64,000 nucleotides of DNA from PALSA-1004 sp041483135 (GTDB lineage Bacteria; Pseudomonadota; Gammaproteobacteria; Burkholderiales; SG8-41): contig JBGPFE010000001.1 of NCBI GenBank assembly GCA_041483135.1, forward strand, positions 100,260-164,259, in the 5' to 3' direction. The first letter of the stretch is position 1. The number at the start of each line of letters is the position of its first letter. Made by a program: the position numbers and the translations under genes. The notes below the pieces were generated by a model. It was given only the letters and a program-made list of their open reading frames with translations, ran no database searches and was not told where the DNA came from. Shown piece by piece: positions 33,288 through 42,037 of this stretch.

Positions 33288-34316
33288 ATGCATCGCATTA
33301 CGCTTATCCCGGGCGATGGAATCGGCCCGGAGGTTACACAGGCTGCGCGCGACGTCGTCACTGCAGCCGGCGCCAACGTGACCTGGGAGGTGGCCGAGGC
33401 CGGGATGCGCGTCGGCGAGCGGCAGGGGACGCCGCTTCCGCAATCCGTCATCGATACGATCAGGCGCAACAAGCTCGCCCTGAAAGGGCCGACGCAGACA
33501 CCGTTCGGCGATCCTTACCCCGTGCATGTAGGAGATCGTCTTTATCCGAGCGTGGCGATCGCCCTGCGCAAAGAGCTCGGTTTTTATGCAGCGGTCCGGC
33601 CGGTCAAGAATTATCCCGGCGTGAAATCGCGCTACGAGAATATCGATTTCATCATCTACCGGGAGAATTCCGAGGATCTCTACCTGGGAATCGAGCGCAT
33701 GGTGGACGACAACACCGCGGAAGCGATCAAGCGCATCACGCGCGGCGCATCCGAGCGTATTGCGCGTTTCGCGTTCGAGGATTTGCGCAAACTCGGCCGC
33801 AAGCGGCTGACGGTGGCGCACAAATCTAACGTGCTCAAGCTGACCGACGGGATGTTCCTGAAGGTGGCGCAGGAGGTCGCGCGCGATTACCCCGATATCC
33901 AGCTCGACAGCCGGGTCATCGACGCACTGTGCATGGAGCTCGTGATCAAGCCTGAGACTTATGACGGCCTGCTGCTGCAGAATCTGTACGGCGATATCGT
34001 GTCCGACCTGGGAGCGGGCCTGGTCGGCGGGCTGGGGGTGGCGCCCGGCGCCAACATCGGTCCCGATTGCGCGATGTTCGAAGCGGTGCACGGCAGCGCA
34101 CCCGATATCGCAGGCAAGGACGTCGCCAATCCGATGTCGATGATACTGTCGGCGCTGATGCTGCTGCGTTACATCGGCGAGACGCGGACGGCGGACCGCA
34201 TCGATCATGCGCTGGCAGCGGTGTTGATCGAGAAGCGAAATCTCACGCGCGACCTCGGCGGCACCGCGGGAACGCGCGCAATGACCGCTGCGATCGTTGC
34301 CAGGCTGAAAAGCTGA
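33288..34316 (+). CDS. Isocitrate/isopropylmalate-family dehydrogenase
   Basis: This is a 342-residue NAD-type beta-decarboxylating dehydrogenase. It starts MHRITLIPGDGIGPEV; the substrate loop is YRENSEDLYLGIERM; active-site Lys and Tyr/Asp are in TVAHKSNVLKLTDGMF and LLLQNLYGDIVSDLGAGL; the adenine loop is EAVHGSAPDIAGKDVANP. The RENSEDLY loop is closer to NAD-isocitrate or homoisocitrate types than to LeuB. It lies between the TTT genes and a ketopantoate-reductase-like gene, so it may oxidise a 2-hydroxy acid taken up by the transporter. Confidence 0.88.
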   Translation: MHRITLIPGDGIGPEVTQAARDVVTAAGANVTWEVAEAGMRVGERQGTPLPQSVIDTIRRNKLALKGPTQTPFGDPYPVHVGDRLYPSVAIALRKELGFYAAVRPVKNYPGVKSRYENIDFIIYRENSEDLYLGIERMVDDNTAEAIKRITRGASERIARFAFEDLRKLGRKRLTVAHKSNVLKLTDGMFLKVAQEVARDYPDIQLDSRVIDALCMELVIKPETYDGLLLQNLYGDIVSDLGAGLVGGLGVAPGANIGPDCAMFEAVHGSAPDIAGKDVANPMSMILSALMLLRYIGETRTADRIDHALAAVLIEKRNLTRDLGGTAGTRAMTAAIVARLKS

Positions 34317-34355
34317 CAGCAACCGGCGGGAAGGACTGGCGAACAGGAGGAACGG

Positions 34356-35408
34356 ATGGGCAAGCGAATAGTGGTGGTGGGCGCAGGGGCCATTGGCGGA
34401 TATACCGGCGGCCACATGGCGCGCGGCGGCGAAGACGTTACGCTGATCGATGCCTGGCCCGAGCACGTCGAATACATACGCCAACATGGCATCCAGCTGT
34501 CGGGAGTAACGCCGCAGGAAACCCATTCGATCAGGGTGCCGGCCCTGCACATCAGCGACGTTCAGCGGTTGACGAAGGAAAGTCCGGTTGATATCGCCTT
34601 CATCAGCGTCAAGTCGTACGACACCGAATGGGCAACGCACCTGATCAAGCCCTACCTCGCACCCGGCGGCTACCTGGTGTCGCTGCAGAATTGCATCAAC
34701 GAGGAGCGCATAGCCGCGATCGCCGGCTGGGGCAAGGTGCTGGGCAGCATCGTGAGCCTGCTCTCGGCCGAGCTTTATGCTCCGGGACACGTCAAGCGCA
34801 CGGTGCCGGCGGGCGGCGCCAAACACACGGTATTCCGCGTCGGCGAAACGCATGGCCGCATCACGCCGCGTGCCGAGGAAGTCGCGCGCCTGCTCGCGCA
34901 TGCCGACAGCTCGAAGGTGACGACCAATTTATGGGGCGAGCGCTGGTCGAAGCTGGTCGTCAATTCAATGCGAAATGGCCTGTCGTCGGTAAGCGGTCTG
35001 TCGGGCAACGAACGCGATCTCGCCGAAGGCCCGCGCGATCTGTCCATCCGCCTTGGCTCGCAGGCAGTGCGTGTCGGGCAGGCGCTGGGTTTCCAGCTCG
35101 AGAAAATGCAAGGCATGGAGCCGGAGACGCTGGCGCGCGCGGGCGAGGGCAGCGCGGATGCGAAAGCCGCCATCGTCGAAAATATGCTCAGGATAGCCAG
35201 CACGCGCTCCGACGAGCAGCGGCCGTCGATGGCACAGGATATATTCAAGGGCCGCCGTACCGAAACGGACTTCATCAACGGTTTTGTCGCCGCGAGAGGT
35301 GAGGACATTGGTGTGCCGGCGCCGATTCATGCCAAAATCAACGAATTGGTCAAGCAAGTCGAACGCGGCGCAATCAAGCCCGACGTGCAACACATCGCGA
35401 ATTTGTGA
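34356..35408 (+). CDS. Ketopantoate reductase family (ApbA/PanE) dehydrogenase
   Basis: This 350-residue protein has the NAD(P) motif VVVGAGAIGGYTGGHMARGG at residues 6-25. The C-terminal domain has KLVVNSMRNGLSS and RPSMAQDIFKGRRTETDFI, typical of 2-dehydropantoate 2-reductases. It is longer than PanE (about 300) and sits in a catabolic run, so a non-pantothenate substrate is likely. A strong caggagga RBS lies 6 nt before the ATG. The FAH-family gene follows by 12 bp. Confidence 0.87.
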   Translation: MGKRIVVVGAGAIGGYTGGHMARGGEDVTLIDAWPEHVEYIRQHGIQLSGVTPQETHSIRVPALHISDVQRLTKESPVDIAFISVKSYDTEWATHLIKPYLAPGGYLVSLQNCINEERIAAIAGWGKVLGSIVSLLSAELYAPGHVKRTVPAGGAKHTVFRVGETHGRITPRAEEVARLLAHADSSKVTTNLWGERWSKLVVNSMRNGLSSVSGLSGNERDLAEGPRDLSIRLGSQAVRVGQALGFQLEKMQGMEPETLARAGEGSADAKAAIVENMLRIASTRSDEQRPSMAQDIFKGRRTETDFINGFVAARGEDIGVPAPIHAKINELVKQVERGAIKPDVQHIANL

Positions 35409-35420
35409 AGGGTTCGTATA

Positions 35421-36404
35421 ATGAAACTGATGCGCTACAGCCGTAAAGGCGAAATATCCTCGCAAGCGCGGCTCGGCGTGCTGGTCGGCAAGGATCTGGT
35501 CGCCGATTTGCGCGTCGCTTATGAGCGTTATCTGATCGAAGAAATCGGCAATCCCAAGGGCCGCGAGCTGGCGGCGATTTTCCTGCCGCCTTACATCGCT
35601 CAGTTTCTGCATGTCGGAGCTGCGGCGTGGGAGGCATTGTCGGAAGCATACGGCTGGCTGTCCGACCTCGTGAAATCGGAACCCGGGGCATTGGGTCAGC
35701 ATGGCGAGCAATTGTTCATACCGCTTGCCGAATGCCGGCTGTACGCGCCGGTGCGCGGCAGCAAAATCATCGCGATCGGGCGTAATTATCCCGGCTACAC
35801 CAGGAACGAGGGCAAGCAGGCGGGCAAAGTGCCGGCCGGATTCATCAAGGTGCCGTCATGCGTCGTCGGTCCCGGCCGCGATATCCTGAAGCCGAGGACG
35901 ACCCGGCAGCTTGACTGCGAAACCGAGCTCGCGGTGGTGATCGGCAAAAAATGCAAGCACGTGCCGGAAGACAAGGTCTACGACGTGATCGCCGGTTATA
36001 CGATACTGAACGACGTTACCGCGCGCGATATCGGCAACATCGAGCGCCAAGCCGGCCATCCGATGCTCGGCAAGACCTTCGATACGTTTGCGCCGATGGG
36101 GCCGTGGCTGGTGACGAAGGTTGAAATCAACGATCCGATGCACCTGCGCATCCGCACGCGCGTCAACGGCGAGCTGCGCCAGGAGGGCAACACCAGCGAG
36201 ATGATCCATTCGATCCCGAAGCTCGTTTCGTACCTGTCGCAAATGACGCTGATGCCCGGCGACGTGATTTCGACCGGCTCACCGGGCGGCGGGGCGCTCG
36301 CTCGTCCCGAGTGGTTTCTCAATGCGGGCGATGTCATCGAATCAGAGATCGATAAGATTGGCACGCTGGTCAATGCCGTGGTCGACGAGCCTAAGAGCTC
36401 CTGA
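35421..36404 (+). CDS. Fumarylacetoacetate hydrolase family protein
   Basis: This 327-residue FAH-fold protein includes acylpyruvate hydrolases and oxo-acid decarboxylases/hydratases among its relatives. The N-terminal part covers about 110 residues. The catalytic domain has AIGRNYPGY, the metal ligands in QLDCETELAVVIGKKC, the VTARDIGN segment, KTFDTFAPMGPWLV and the GDVISTGSPGGGALARP end. The C-terminus NAGDVIESEIDKIGTLVNAV is almost duplicated at 37090. It could cleave or decarboxylate the product of the dehydrogenases upstream. Confidence 0.9.
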   Translation: MKLMRYSRKGEISSQARLGVLVGKDLVADLRVAYERYLIEEIGNPKGRELAAIFLPPYIAQFLHVGAAAWEALSEAYGWLSDLVKSEPGALGQHGEQLFIPLAECRLYAPVRGSKIIAIGRNYPGYTRNEGKQAGKVPAGFIKVPSCVVGPGRDILKPRTTRQLDCETELAVVIGKKCKHVPEDKVYDVIAGYTILNDVTARDIGNIERQAGHPMLGKTFDTFAPMGPWLVTKVEINDPMHLRIRTRVNGELRQEGNTSEMIHSIPKLVSYLSQMTLMPGDVISTGSPGGGALARPEWFLNAGDVIESEIDKIGTLVNAVVDEPKSS

Positions 36405-36405
36405 G

Positions 36406-37047
36406 TTGAAACGAAGCGCCTTTCTTCTGTTGCTGCTGTTTTTCGGGAGTTCCGGACTGCTCGCCGCGCAGGACTGCCCGAATCCCGCTTACCGCCCGCT
36501 TCAAAGCGGCGAGCAGCTTACGGATTGGCACGCGACTTACGTAAGACCGTTCAGAACCCCTGCCGGCGGCGTGGATGCTCCGAGCTTGACCAAGGATCAA
36601 GTCGAATCGCTCATAGAACAGATGAGGACGTTTCATCAGCGTAGTCTCGGTGACTCTCTGTGGTTTGAATCATTGGTGCAGAAGATTACTGCCAATTATG
36701 CGGGTGCGCGCGATTTCCGGGGGTTGAATACGCCCGTTGCCGAAAGATTGTCCGGGTCGGAGCGCAGCAAGGACCTGGATTTCTCGGCCTTATGCATCGA
36801 CACGAGACGATCCAGTTCTGCGGACGATACGTTCGGCATCACGCTGTTCGGTCTCATCAAGAGGGACTGCGAGCATGTCAGCCTCAGGGGGCTGGTTTTC
36901 AGCGACGCTCTGATCAATGGAACCGTGAACGGCGAGTGCCGGCCGGATCACATCTATTACAAGCGGATCATCTTTCCGATAACCGCTGGCACCAATACGA
37001 TCACATTTCTCTGCCGCAAAGACGGCACGGGTTGTGCCCGCCACTAA
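36406..37047 (+). CDS. Predicted secreted protein of unknown function
   Basis: The frame is open from an ATG at 36322 inside the FAH gene, but TTG 36406 gives a proper signal peptide (MKRSAFLLLLLFFGSSGLLA, cleavage near AQD). The mature part is about 190 residues with several Cys (CPNPAY near residue 25, CIDTRR, RDCEHVS, GECRPD, CRKDGTGC), so disulfides are likely. I do not recognise the family. It lies exactly between the intact FAH gene and the fossil FAH 3' end at 37090, suggesting it arrived with a deletion of a second FAH gene. The start choice is uncertain. Confidence 0.55.
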   Translation: MKRSAFLLLLLFFGSSGLLAAQDCPNPAYRPLQSGEQLTDWHATYVRPFRTPAGGVDAPSLTKDQVESLIEQMRTFHQRSLGDSLWFESLVQKITANYAGARDFRGLNTPVAERLSGSERSKDLDFSALCIDTRRSSSADDTFGITLFGLIKRDCEHVSLRGLVFSDALINGTVNGECRPDHIYYKRIIFPITAGTNTITFLCRKDGTGCARH

Positions 37048-37357
37048 ACTGGTTTTCAACTCGGACGACAGCAATCTTATATTCCGCGGAATGCGAGTGA
37101 TGTCATCGAGTCCGAGATTGAGAAGATCGGGACACTCGTCAACGCGGTAGTAGATGAGATCAAGAGCTAGGGACTGGCAACAGGTCGGGCTTTGCTGTTT
37201 CCGGCGCTGCTCATGGGCAGCTCATTGTCATACCCAGCGACACCGGTCAGCAGCAGGGGTGTTTTTTGCCTGGGCGGCGGCAGAGGCGTAAGGACCGGAC
37301 GCTGCAACCGAAGAAAGGCGCAACGGGCAATCCGTATTGCCGTTTACAGGGGGAATC
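37048..37357. other. Intergenic region between secreted protein and flavodoxin-fold gene
   Basis: These 310 bp contain the FAH fossil (37090-37170). The rest, 37171-37357, shows no convincing gene, an imperfect hairpin aacgggcaat-ccgt-attgccgtt near 37323-37345, and the RBS (cagggggaa) of the next gene. Confidence 0.5.
37090..37170 (+). pseudogene. Fossil 3' end of a second FAH-family gene
   Basis: These 27 codons read NASDVIESEIEKIGTLVNAV and on to IKS-stop, nearly the same as the C-terminus of the FAH gene ending at 36404. Against that gene 12 of 26 codons differ silently and only 3 change the residue. That pattern fits a gene that diverged under selection before being truncated. No upstream FAH sequence remains; the secreted-protein gene abuts it. 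Confidence 0.85.
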
Positions 37358-38437
37358 ATGTCCAAACCGTCGGTTCGACGCCAAGACCCGTACGTCCCGC
37401 TCACCAAGGAGCGGTTTCGCGAGCGTTTCTACGCCCGGTTTTACGATCCGGCGTTTGATGCGGTCCGGCCGGAGCTCGAAAAAGTGTTCGAGAAGGCGTG
37501 GGACGGCTATATCGTGTACCGCAAATCGCCACGCGTGATGCCGGCCGGACCGGGATTCTCGGATCCCTCGTATCAAATCCCTGTCGAGTGGTTCGCGACG
37601 CGGGAGAAAATCCAAGCCGCGGAGAAACGCCAGCAGGATCCCGAGTCGCCGTCGCGCATACTCATCGTGAACGGCTCGACGCGCAGCGAGCATACCTGCC
37701 CGGGCGAGATATCGAAAACGCGGCGCCTCGCGCAGGCCGCGCAAAAAACCATCGAGGCGCTGCCCGGCCACGAGGTGGATTTTCTCGATATCTCGACGCT
37801 TGCCGACGAGCCGTGGAAGGTGATCCATCCGTGCAAGGCGTGCGTGTCGACTTCCATGCCACTGTGTCACTGGCCGTGCTCATGCTACCCCAACCACGCG
37901 CTCGGTCAGACCAACGACTGGATGGAAGACATTTATCCGCGCTGGGCGGCGGCGCACGGGGTCTTCATCCTGTGTCCGGTGCACTGGTATCAGACGCCGG
38001 CGAGCCTCAAGCTGATGATCGACCGGCTGGTGTGCGCCGACGGCGGGAACCCCGATCCGACCACCACCCATGGCAAGGACCCGGCGATGGCGAAGGAACT
38101 CGAGCTCAAGGGCTGGGATTATCCCAAGCACCTCGCCGGGCGCGCGTTCGCGGTCGTCGCTCATGGCGACGCGGCGGGGCCTGAAAACCTGCGGCGCATG
38201 CTCGTTGATTGGCTGACCGACATCGGCATGATTCAGGCCGGACCGAGTGCGGCGCTCGATACCTGGATAGGCTGGTACCGGCCTTATGCCACCAGTCATG
38301 AAGATCTTGATTCGGACCATGACCTCTTTACACAAGTTCAGCAAGCTGCATTAAGCCTGGCCAACATGGTGTCGCAGATCAGGACCGGCACGTATCGGGC
38401 GCCGAATCTGGGCCTGCACAGTCCGCGTGAAAAATAA
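37358..38437 (+). CDS. Flavodoxin-fold NAD(P)H-dependent oxidoreductase with cysteine cluster
   Basis: This 359-residue protein has an N-terminal extension of about 100 residues (RFRERFYARFYDPAFDAVRP), then a flavodoxin/NADPH-FMN reductase domain: RILIVNGSTRSEHTCPGE (phosphate loop), HEVDFLDISTL and CPVHWYQTPASLKLMIDRL. A cysteine patch HPCKACVSTSMPLC, followed by HWPCSCYPN, lies around residues 165-185; it resembles, but does not exactly match, the Cys spacing of iron-sulfur flavoproteins. It has a strong ggggga RBS. Likely an FMN-dependent redox enzyme in the same catabolic cluster. Confidence 0.82.
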   Translation: MSKPSVRRQDPYVPLTKERFRERFYARFYDPAFDAVRPELEKVFEKAWDGYIVYRKSPRVMPAGPGFSDPSYQIPVEWFATREKIQAAEKRQQDPESPSRILIVNGSTRSEHTCPGEISKTRRLAQAAQKTIEALPGHEVDFLDISTLADEPWKVIHPCKACVSTSMPLCHWPCSCYPNHALGQTNDWMEDIYPRWAAAHGVFILCPVHWYQTPASLKLMIDRLVCADGGNPDPTTTHGKDPAMAKELELKGWDYPKHLAGRAFAVVAHGDAAGPENLRRMLVDWLTDIGMIQAGPSAALDTWIGWYRPYATSHEDLDSDHDLFTQVQQAALSLANMVSQIRTGTYRAPNLGLHSPREK

Positions 38438-38511
38438 TCACGCCGCGATGTGGCCCGGCGCGGATCGCGCTCGAATGAACCGCAGGATGCGGCGGTGGGC
38501 GCGGGCCTGCC

Positions 38512-39477
38512 TCATTCCAGCTTGATGCCGGCCTCGCGCACCACCCTGGTCCACTTCGCAAGGTCGTCGCGCATGAAGCGCGCGAATTCCTCGGGTGTGC
38601 TTTCGAGCGTCTCGGCGCCAAGTCGCGCGAAGCTGTCTCGCGTTGCCTTGGCGCGCAACGTCTTGATGAGCGCGGCATGCACTTTCATGACCGCATCATG
38701 CGGAGTCGCCACGGGCAGCACGATGCCGGTCCAGGTGCTTGAGTCAAAACCCGGGATCCCGGACTCGGCAATCGTCGGCAGTTCCGGCATCGCGGCTGCG
38801 CGTTTCGACGTGGTGACCGCCAATGCGCGCAGCTTGCCGGCCTGAATGAACCCGATCGAGGCAGACAGCTGGTCGAAGAAAATATCGATTTGACCGCCCA
38901 TCAGATCGATCAGTCCAGGGCCGCTGCCCTTATAGGGTATGTGGATGAATTTGGTGCCCGTCGCGCTCTGGAACAGCTCGCCGCTCAGATGATTGGTAGT
39001 GCCGGCCCCCGATGAGCCCATTGTGATTTTGCCGGGGCGGGACTTGGCGAGCGCTATGAATTCCTTGACGCTGTGCGCCGGAATCGATGGATGCATTTCC
39101 AATACCAGGGGAACATTCGATACCAGCGACGTCGTTGCGAAATCTTTGACCGGATCGTAGCCGAGCCTGGGATAGAGCGGGGGCGCGGTCGACAGCGTGC
39201 CCGTGGAGCCGAGCAGCAACGTGTAGCCATCGGCGGCCGACTTGGCGGCGATATCGGCGCCTAACGTGCCGCCGGCGCCGCCGCGGTTGTCGATCACGAC
39301 TTGCTGGCCGAGCGCCTCTGACATCCCCGGCGCGATCGTGCGCGCAGTGATATCAATATTGCCGCCCGGCGCGTACGGCACGATAATGCGTATTGCTCTT
39401 TCGGGATAAGCGGCAAACACGGAACTCGCGGCAAGCAGCATCGCCAGCATGGTCAAGCAACGGCGGATTTGCATCAT
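38512..39477 (-). CDS. Bug-family tripartite tricarboxylate transporter binding protein (TctC)
   Basis: This is a 321-residue periplasmic solute-binding protein. The signal peptide is TMLAMLLAASSVFAAYPE, and the mature part begins RAIRIIVPYAPGGNIDITAR, then VIDNRGGAGGTLGADIAAKS, PYKGSGPGLIDLMGGQIDIFF and PAHSVKEFIALAKSRPGKIT, all hallmarks of Bug proteins. It lies on the opposite strand to tctBA about 5 kb away and is the best candidate for their binding protein, though Bug proteins are often orphans. Confidence 0.92.
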   Translation of the reverse strand: MMQIRRCLTMLAMLLAASSVFAAYPERAIRIIVPYAPGGNIDITARTIAPGMSEALGQQVVIDNRGGAGGTLGADIAAKSAADGYTLLLGSTGTLSTAPPLYPRLGYDPVKDFATTSLVSNVPLVLEMHPSIPAHSVKEFIALAKSRPGKITMGSSGAGTTNHLSGELFQSATGTKFIHIPYKGSGPGLIDLMGGQIDIFFDQLSASIGFIQAGKLRALAVTTSKRAAAMPELPTIAESGIPGFDSSTWTGIVLPVATPHDAVMKVHAALIKTLRAKATRDSFARLGAETLESTPEEFARFMRDDLAKWTRVVREAGIKLE

Positions 39478-39591
39478 TCCTCCTGCGTAATGTTTCGGTG
39501 CCCTCCAAAGCCTAGCATGAAAAGCGGCTCAGCCTGAAGGCGGTCGCCGGCGATGCCTTATAATGGCGGTCGATAACCTTCAGGAAACAGC

Positions 39592-40494
39592 GTGAGACCC
39601 GAGCAGCGCCTGCCGTATTCCGCGATCGTCGATCGCCGCCCGCTCAAGCTGCCGCGTGGCGCGCGCCTGGTGGTATGGCCCATCGTCAACGTCGAAGTGT
39701 GGGATATCGGGCGTCCCATGCCGCGCCAGATGCTGCCGCCGCCGACCGGCGTCGCCATGCTGCCCGATCTGCCGCACTGGGCATGGCACGAATACGGCAT
39801 GCGCGTCGGCTTCTGGCGCCTGAAGGCTGCGCTCGATCGCCTGAAAATCAAGCCGACGCTGTCGATCAATGCGCGCGTTTGCATCGACTATCCGCGCGTG
39901 GCGCAGGCGGCGCGCGACGCGGGCTGGGAATTCATGGGACATTCCTACGATCAGCGTCCGCTGCATCTCGAGCCGAACCAGCGCGCGACGATCCGCAAGG
40001 CGGTCAGAGTGATCAGGAAGTACACCGGCAAACAGCCGGTCGGCTGGCTCGGGCCGGGGTTCACCGAGACGCTCGATACGCCCGACTTGCTGGCGGAAGC
40101 CGGCATCAAATATACCGCCGACTGGCCGGCCGACGATGAGCCATGCGAGATCAAGACCAGGCATGGCACGTTGCTGTCGCTGCCGTACAGCATCGAGCTC
40201 AACGATATCGCGATGATGATGGTGCAGCACCGTCCCGCGAGCGAATTCGTGACGCGCTGCATGGATTATTTCGAGCGCCTCTACGCCGAATCGAAGTCAC
40301 GCGCAAAAATCATGTCGATCGCGGTGCATCCGTATATCTCGGGCACGCCGTACCGGATCAAGTATTTCGAAAAAGTGCTGACTGCGTTGCGCAAGAAGCC
40401 GGGGGTGGTGTTCTGGACCGGCGAGCAGATCATGAACTGGTATATGGCGAGCCGCAGCAAGCGCGGCAAGCGGCGGGAAAACAGCGCGCGGTAG
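39592..40494 (+). CDS. Polysaccharide deacetylase family protein (PuuE-like)
   Basis: This 300-residue protein has the NodB-type deformed TIM barrel. Matching segments are PTLSINARVCIDYP, WEFMGHSYDQRPLHLEPNQR (metal His), GKQPVGWLGPGFTETLDTPD and SIAVHPYISGTPYRIKYFEK. The arrangement is like PuuE/allantoinase-type rather than chitin deacetylases; no signal peptide is visible, so it is probably cytoplasmic with a small amide substrate. GTG start after an aggaaa RBS. Confidence 0.85.
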   Translation: MRPEQRLPYSAIVDRRPLKLPRGARLVVWPIVNVEVWDIGRPMPRQMLPPPTGVAMLPDLPHWAWHEYGMRVGFWRLKAALDRLKIKPTLSINARVCIDYPRVAQAARDAGWEFMGHSYDQRPLHLEPNQRATIRKAVRVIRKYTGKQPVGWLGPGFTETLDTPDLLAEAGIKYTADWPADDEPCEIKTRHGTLLSLPYSIELNDIAMMMVQHRPASEFVTRCMDYFERLYAESKSRAKIMSIAVHPYISGTPYRIKYFEKVLTALRKKPGVVFWTGEQIMNWYMASRSKRGKRRENSAR

Positions 40495-40801
40495 GCGACT
40501 GCAATGCTTGATTTATGTCAACATGGCGCCCTGGAAGGCCGTGGTAGTCTGGACTCGGTTCGGCGCTGCCTTGAGGCAATGCGGCAAGTCGTTGCCGCAT
40601 AAAGCATGGCCGTGCCCTGCGGTAGTTGCGGCGGTGTGGTGCGCGGATAAATAACCTTATGAATCAAAGCTTTCCTGGAGATTTTGCAAACTGTTGTAGA
40701 ATAAAAAATCGCGGGCAACGAACGTCGCTTCGCTCGCCATGACACGACCGCACGGTTACGAGCATCAGTTCAATCTCACCCAACACACTAGGAGCATACC
40801 G
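40495..40801. other. Intergenic region before the HMGL-family gene
   Basis: These 307 bp contain the Fnr-like box (40508), a ttgcaaactgttgtagaataaaaaatcg AT-rich stretch (40685-40712) that may be the promoter, and the RBS (aggag, 40790). No gene is supported. Confidence 0.4.
40508..40521. promoter_or_regulatory. FNR/ANR-like box
   Basis: TTGAT-TTAT-GTCAA matches the Fnr/Anr/Dnr half-sites TTGAT-N4-ATCAA with one mismatch. It lies 14 bp after the deacetylase stop and about 280 bp before the HMGL-family gene. Distance to that start is long, so another promoter or chance match is possible. Confidence 0.4.
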
Positions 40802-42037
40802 ATGACAAAACAACCCTGGAAGACGAAAAACTGGTTCGTGAGCGAGTGGAATTACGCGCCCGAAGTGACGAAGGATTTCAAGTTCGCCAAAAAAATCAAG
40901 GTCCACGACATCACGCTGCGCGACGGGGAGCAGCAGACCGGAGTTATTCTGACCAAGGACGACAAGATCCGCATCGCCGAAGGGCTGGCGGAGGCCGGCG
41001 TGCACCGCATCGAGGCCGGCATGCCGATCGTTTCCCCCTCCGACGCCGAAGCCATCAAGGCGATCGTCAAGCGCAATCTCGGCCCGCAGATCTTCGCCTT
41101 CTCGCGCTGCATGAAGGAAGACGTCCAGCGCGCGATCGATACCGGCGTAACCGGCGTGGTGATGGAGATTCCGTCCAGCAAGCACATGGTCGATATCGCG
41201 TACAAATGGCCGATGGAAAAGGCGATCGAGACTTCGATCGAAGCCACCAAGTTTGCGCATGCCAACGGGCTGGAAGTCGTGTTTTTCCCGATCGACTTTT
41301 CCCGCGCTGAAATGAAATGGGTGCTGGATTTGATCGAGCGCGTCAGCAAGGAAGGGCACATGGATGCGTTGGCTCTGGTGGACACCTTCGGGGTGGTTTC
41401 GCCGCATGCGATGCAGTACTTCGTCCGTCAGGTCAAGTCGCGCATCAACAAACGCCTCGAAGCGCACTTCCACCAGGACTTCGGCATGGGAGTGGCAAAT
41501 ACGATCATGGCGCTGGCCGAAGGCGTCGAGGTGATGCACACGACGGTCCTCGGCGTAGGCGAGCGGGCCGGCAATACGCCGATGGAAGAAACCGTGATGG
41601 CGCTGTTGACGATGTACGGTATCGACGTCGGGCTGGACTACTCCAAACTGACTCCACTTGCCAACCTGGTGCAGAAACTTTGCGGGGTGGTCGTGCCTAC
41701 CAACAAACCTGTCGTCGGCAACTCGCTGTATCAAATCGAGTCCGGCATCATCGCAAGCTGGTTCAAGAATTGCGGCGACGAATTCGCAACCGAGCTGTTT
41801 CCCGTGCGTGCGAATTTTGTAGGGCAGCCGGCCCCTACCGTGGTGATGGGCAAGGGCAGCGGCATAGACTCGGTGAAGATGTGGCTTGAACATGCGGGTA
41901 TCGAAGCCTCCGAGGAGGAAGCCCTCAAGATCACTGCCGGGGTCAAGAACTACTCGCTGAAGACCAAGAAGCTGCTGACCGAAGCCGAGTTCCGCACGAT
42001 CGCAAAAGACGTCGTCGGCCAACGCGCTGCCGCGTAG
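40802..42037 (+). CDS. HMGL-like acyltransferase/lyase (isopropylmalate or homocitrate synthase family)
   Basis: This 411-residue TIM-barrel enzyme has the DRE-type start VHDITLRDGEQQTGVILTKD, the HxH metal pair in LEAHFHQDFGMGVAN, GERAGNTPMEETVMALL, and no C-terminal regulatory domain of LeuA. It therefore condenses acetyl-CoA with, or cleaves acyl-CoA from, a 2-oxo or hydroxy acid. The substrate is not deducible. ATG 40802 has aggag 8 nt upstream. A TauD-type gene follows by 137 bp. Confidence 0.85.
   Translation: MTKQPWKTKNWFVSEWNYAPEVTKDFKFAKKIKVHDITLRDGEQQTGVILTKDDKIRIAEGLAEAGVHRIEAGMPIVSPSDAEAIKAIVKRNLGPQIFAFSRCMKEDVQRAIDTGVTGVVMEIPSSKHMVDIAYKWPMEKAIETSIEATKFAHANGLEVVFFPIDFSRAEMKWVLDLIERVSKEGHMDALALVDTFGVVSPHAMQYFVRQVKSRINKRLEAHFHQDFGMGVANTIMALAEGVEVMHTTVLGVGERAGNTPMEETVMALLTMYGIDVGLDYSKLTPLANLVQKLCGVVVPTNKPVVGNSLYQIESGIIASWFKNCGDEFATELFPVRANFVGQPAPTVVMGKGSGIDSVKMWLEHAGIEASEEEALKITAGVKNYSLKTKKLLTEAEFRTIAKDVVGQRAAA

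Noticed and set aside
32019..34901. 960-codon open frame antisense to tctA and the dehydrogenase
   Set aside because: It crosses two confident genes on the other strand and has low-complexity His/Arg content.
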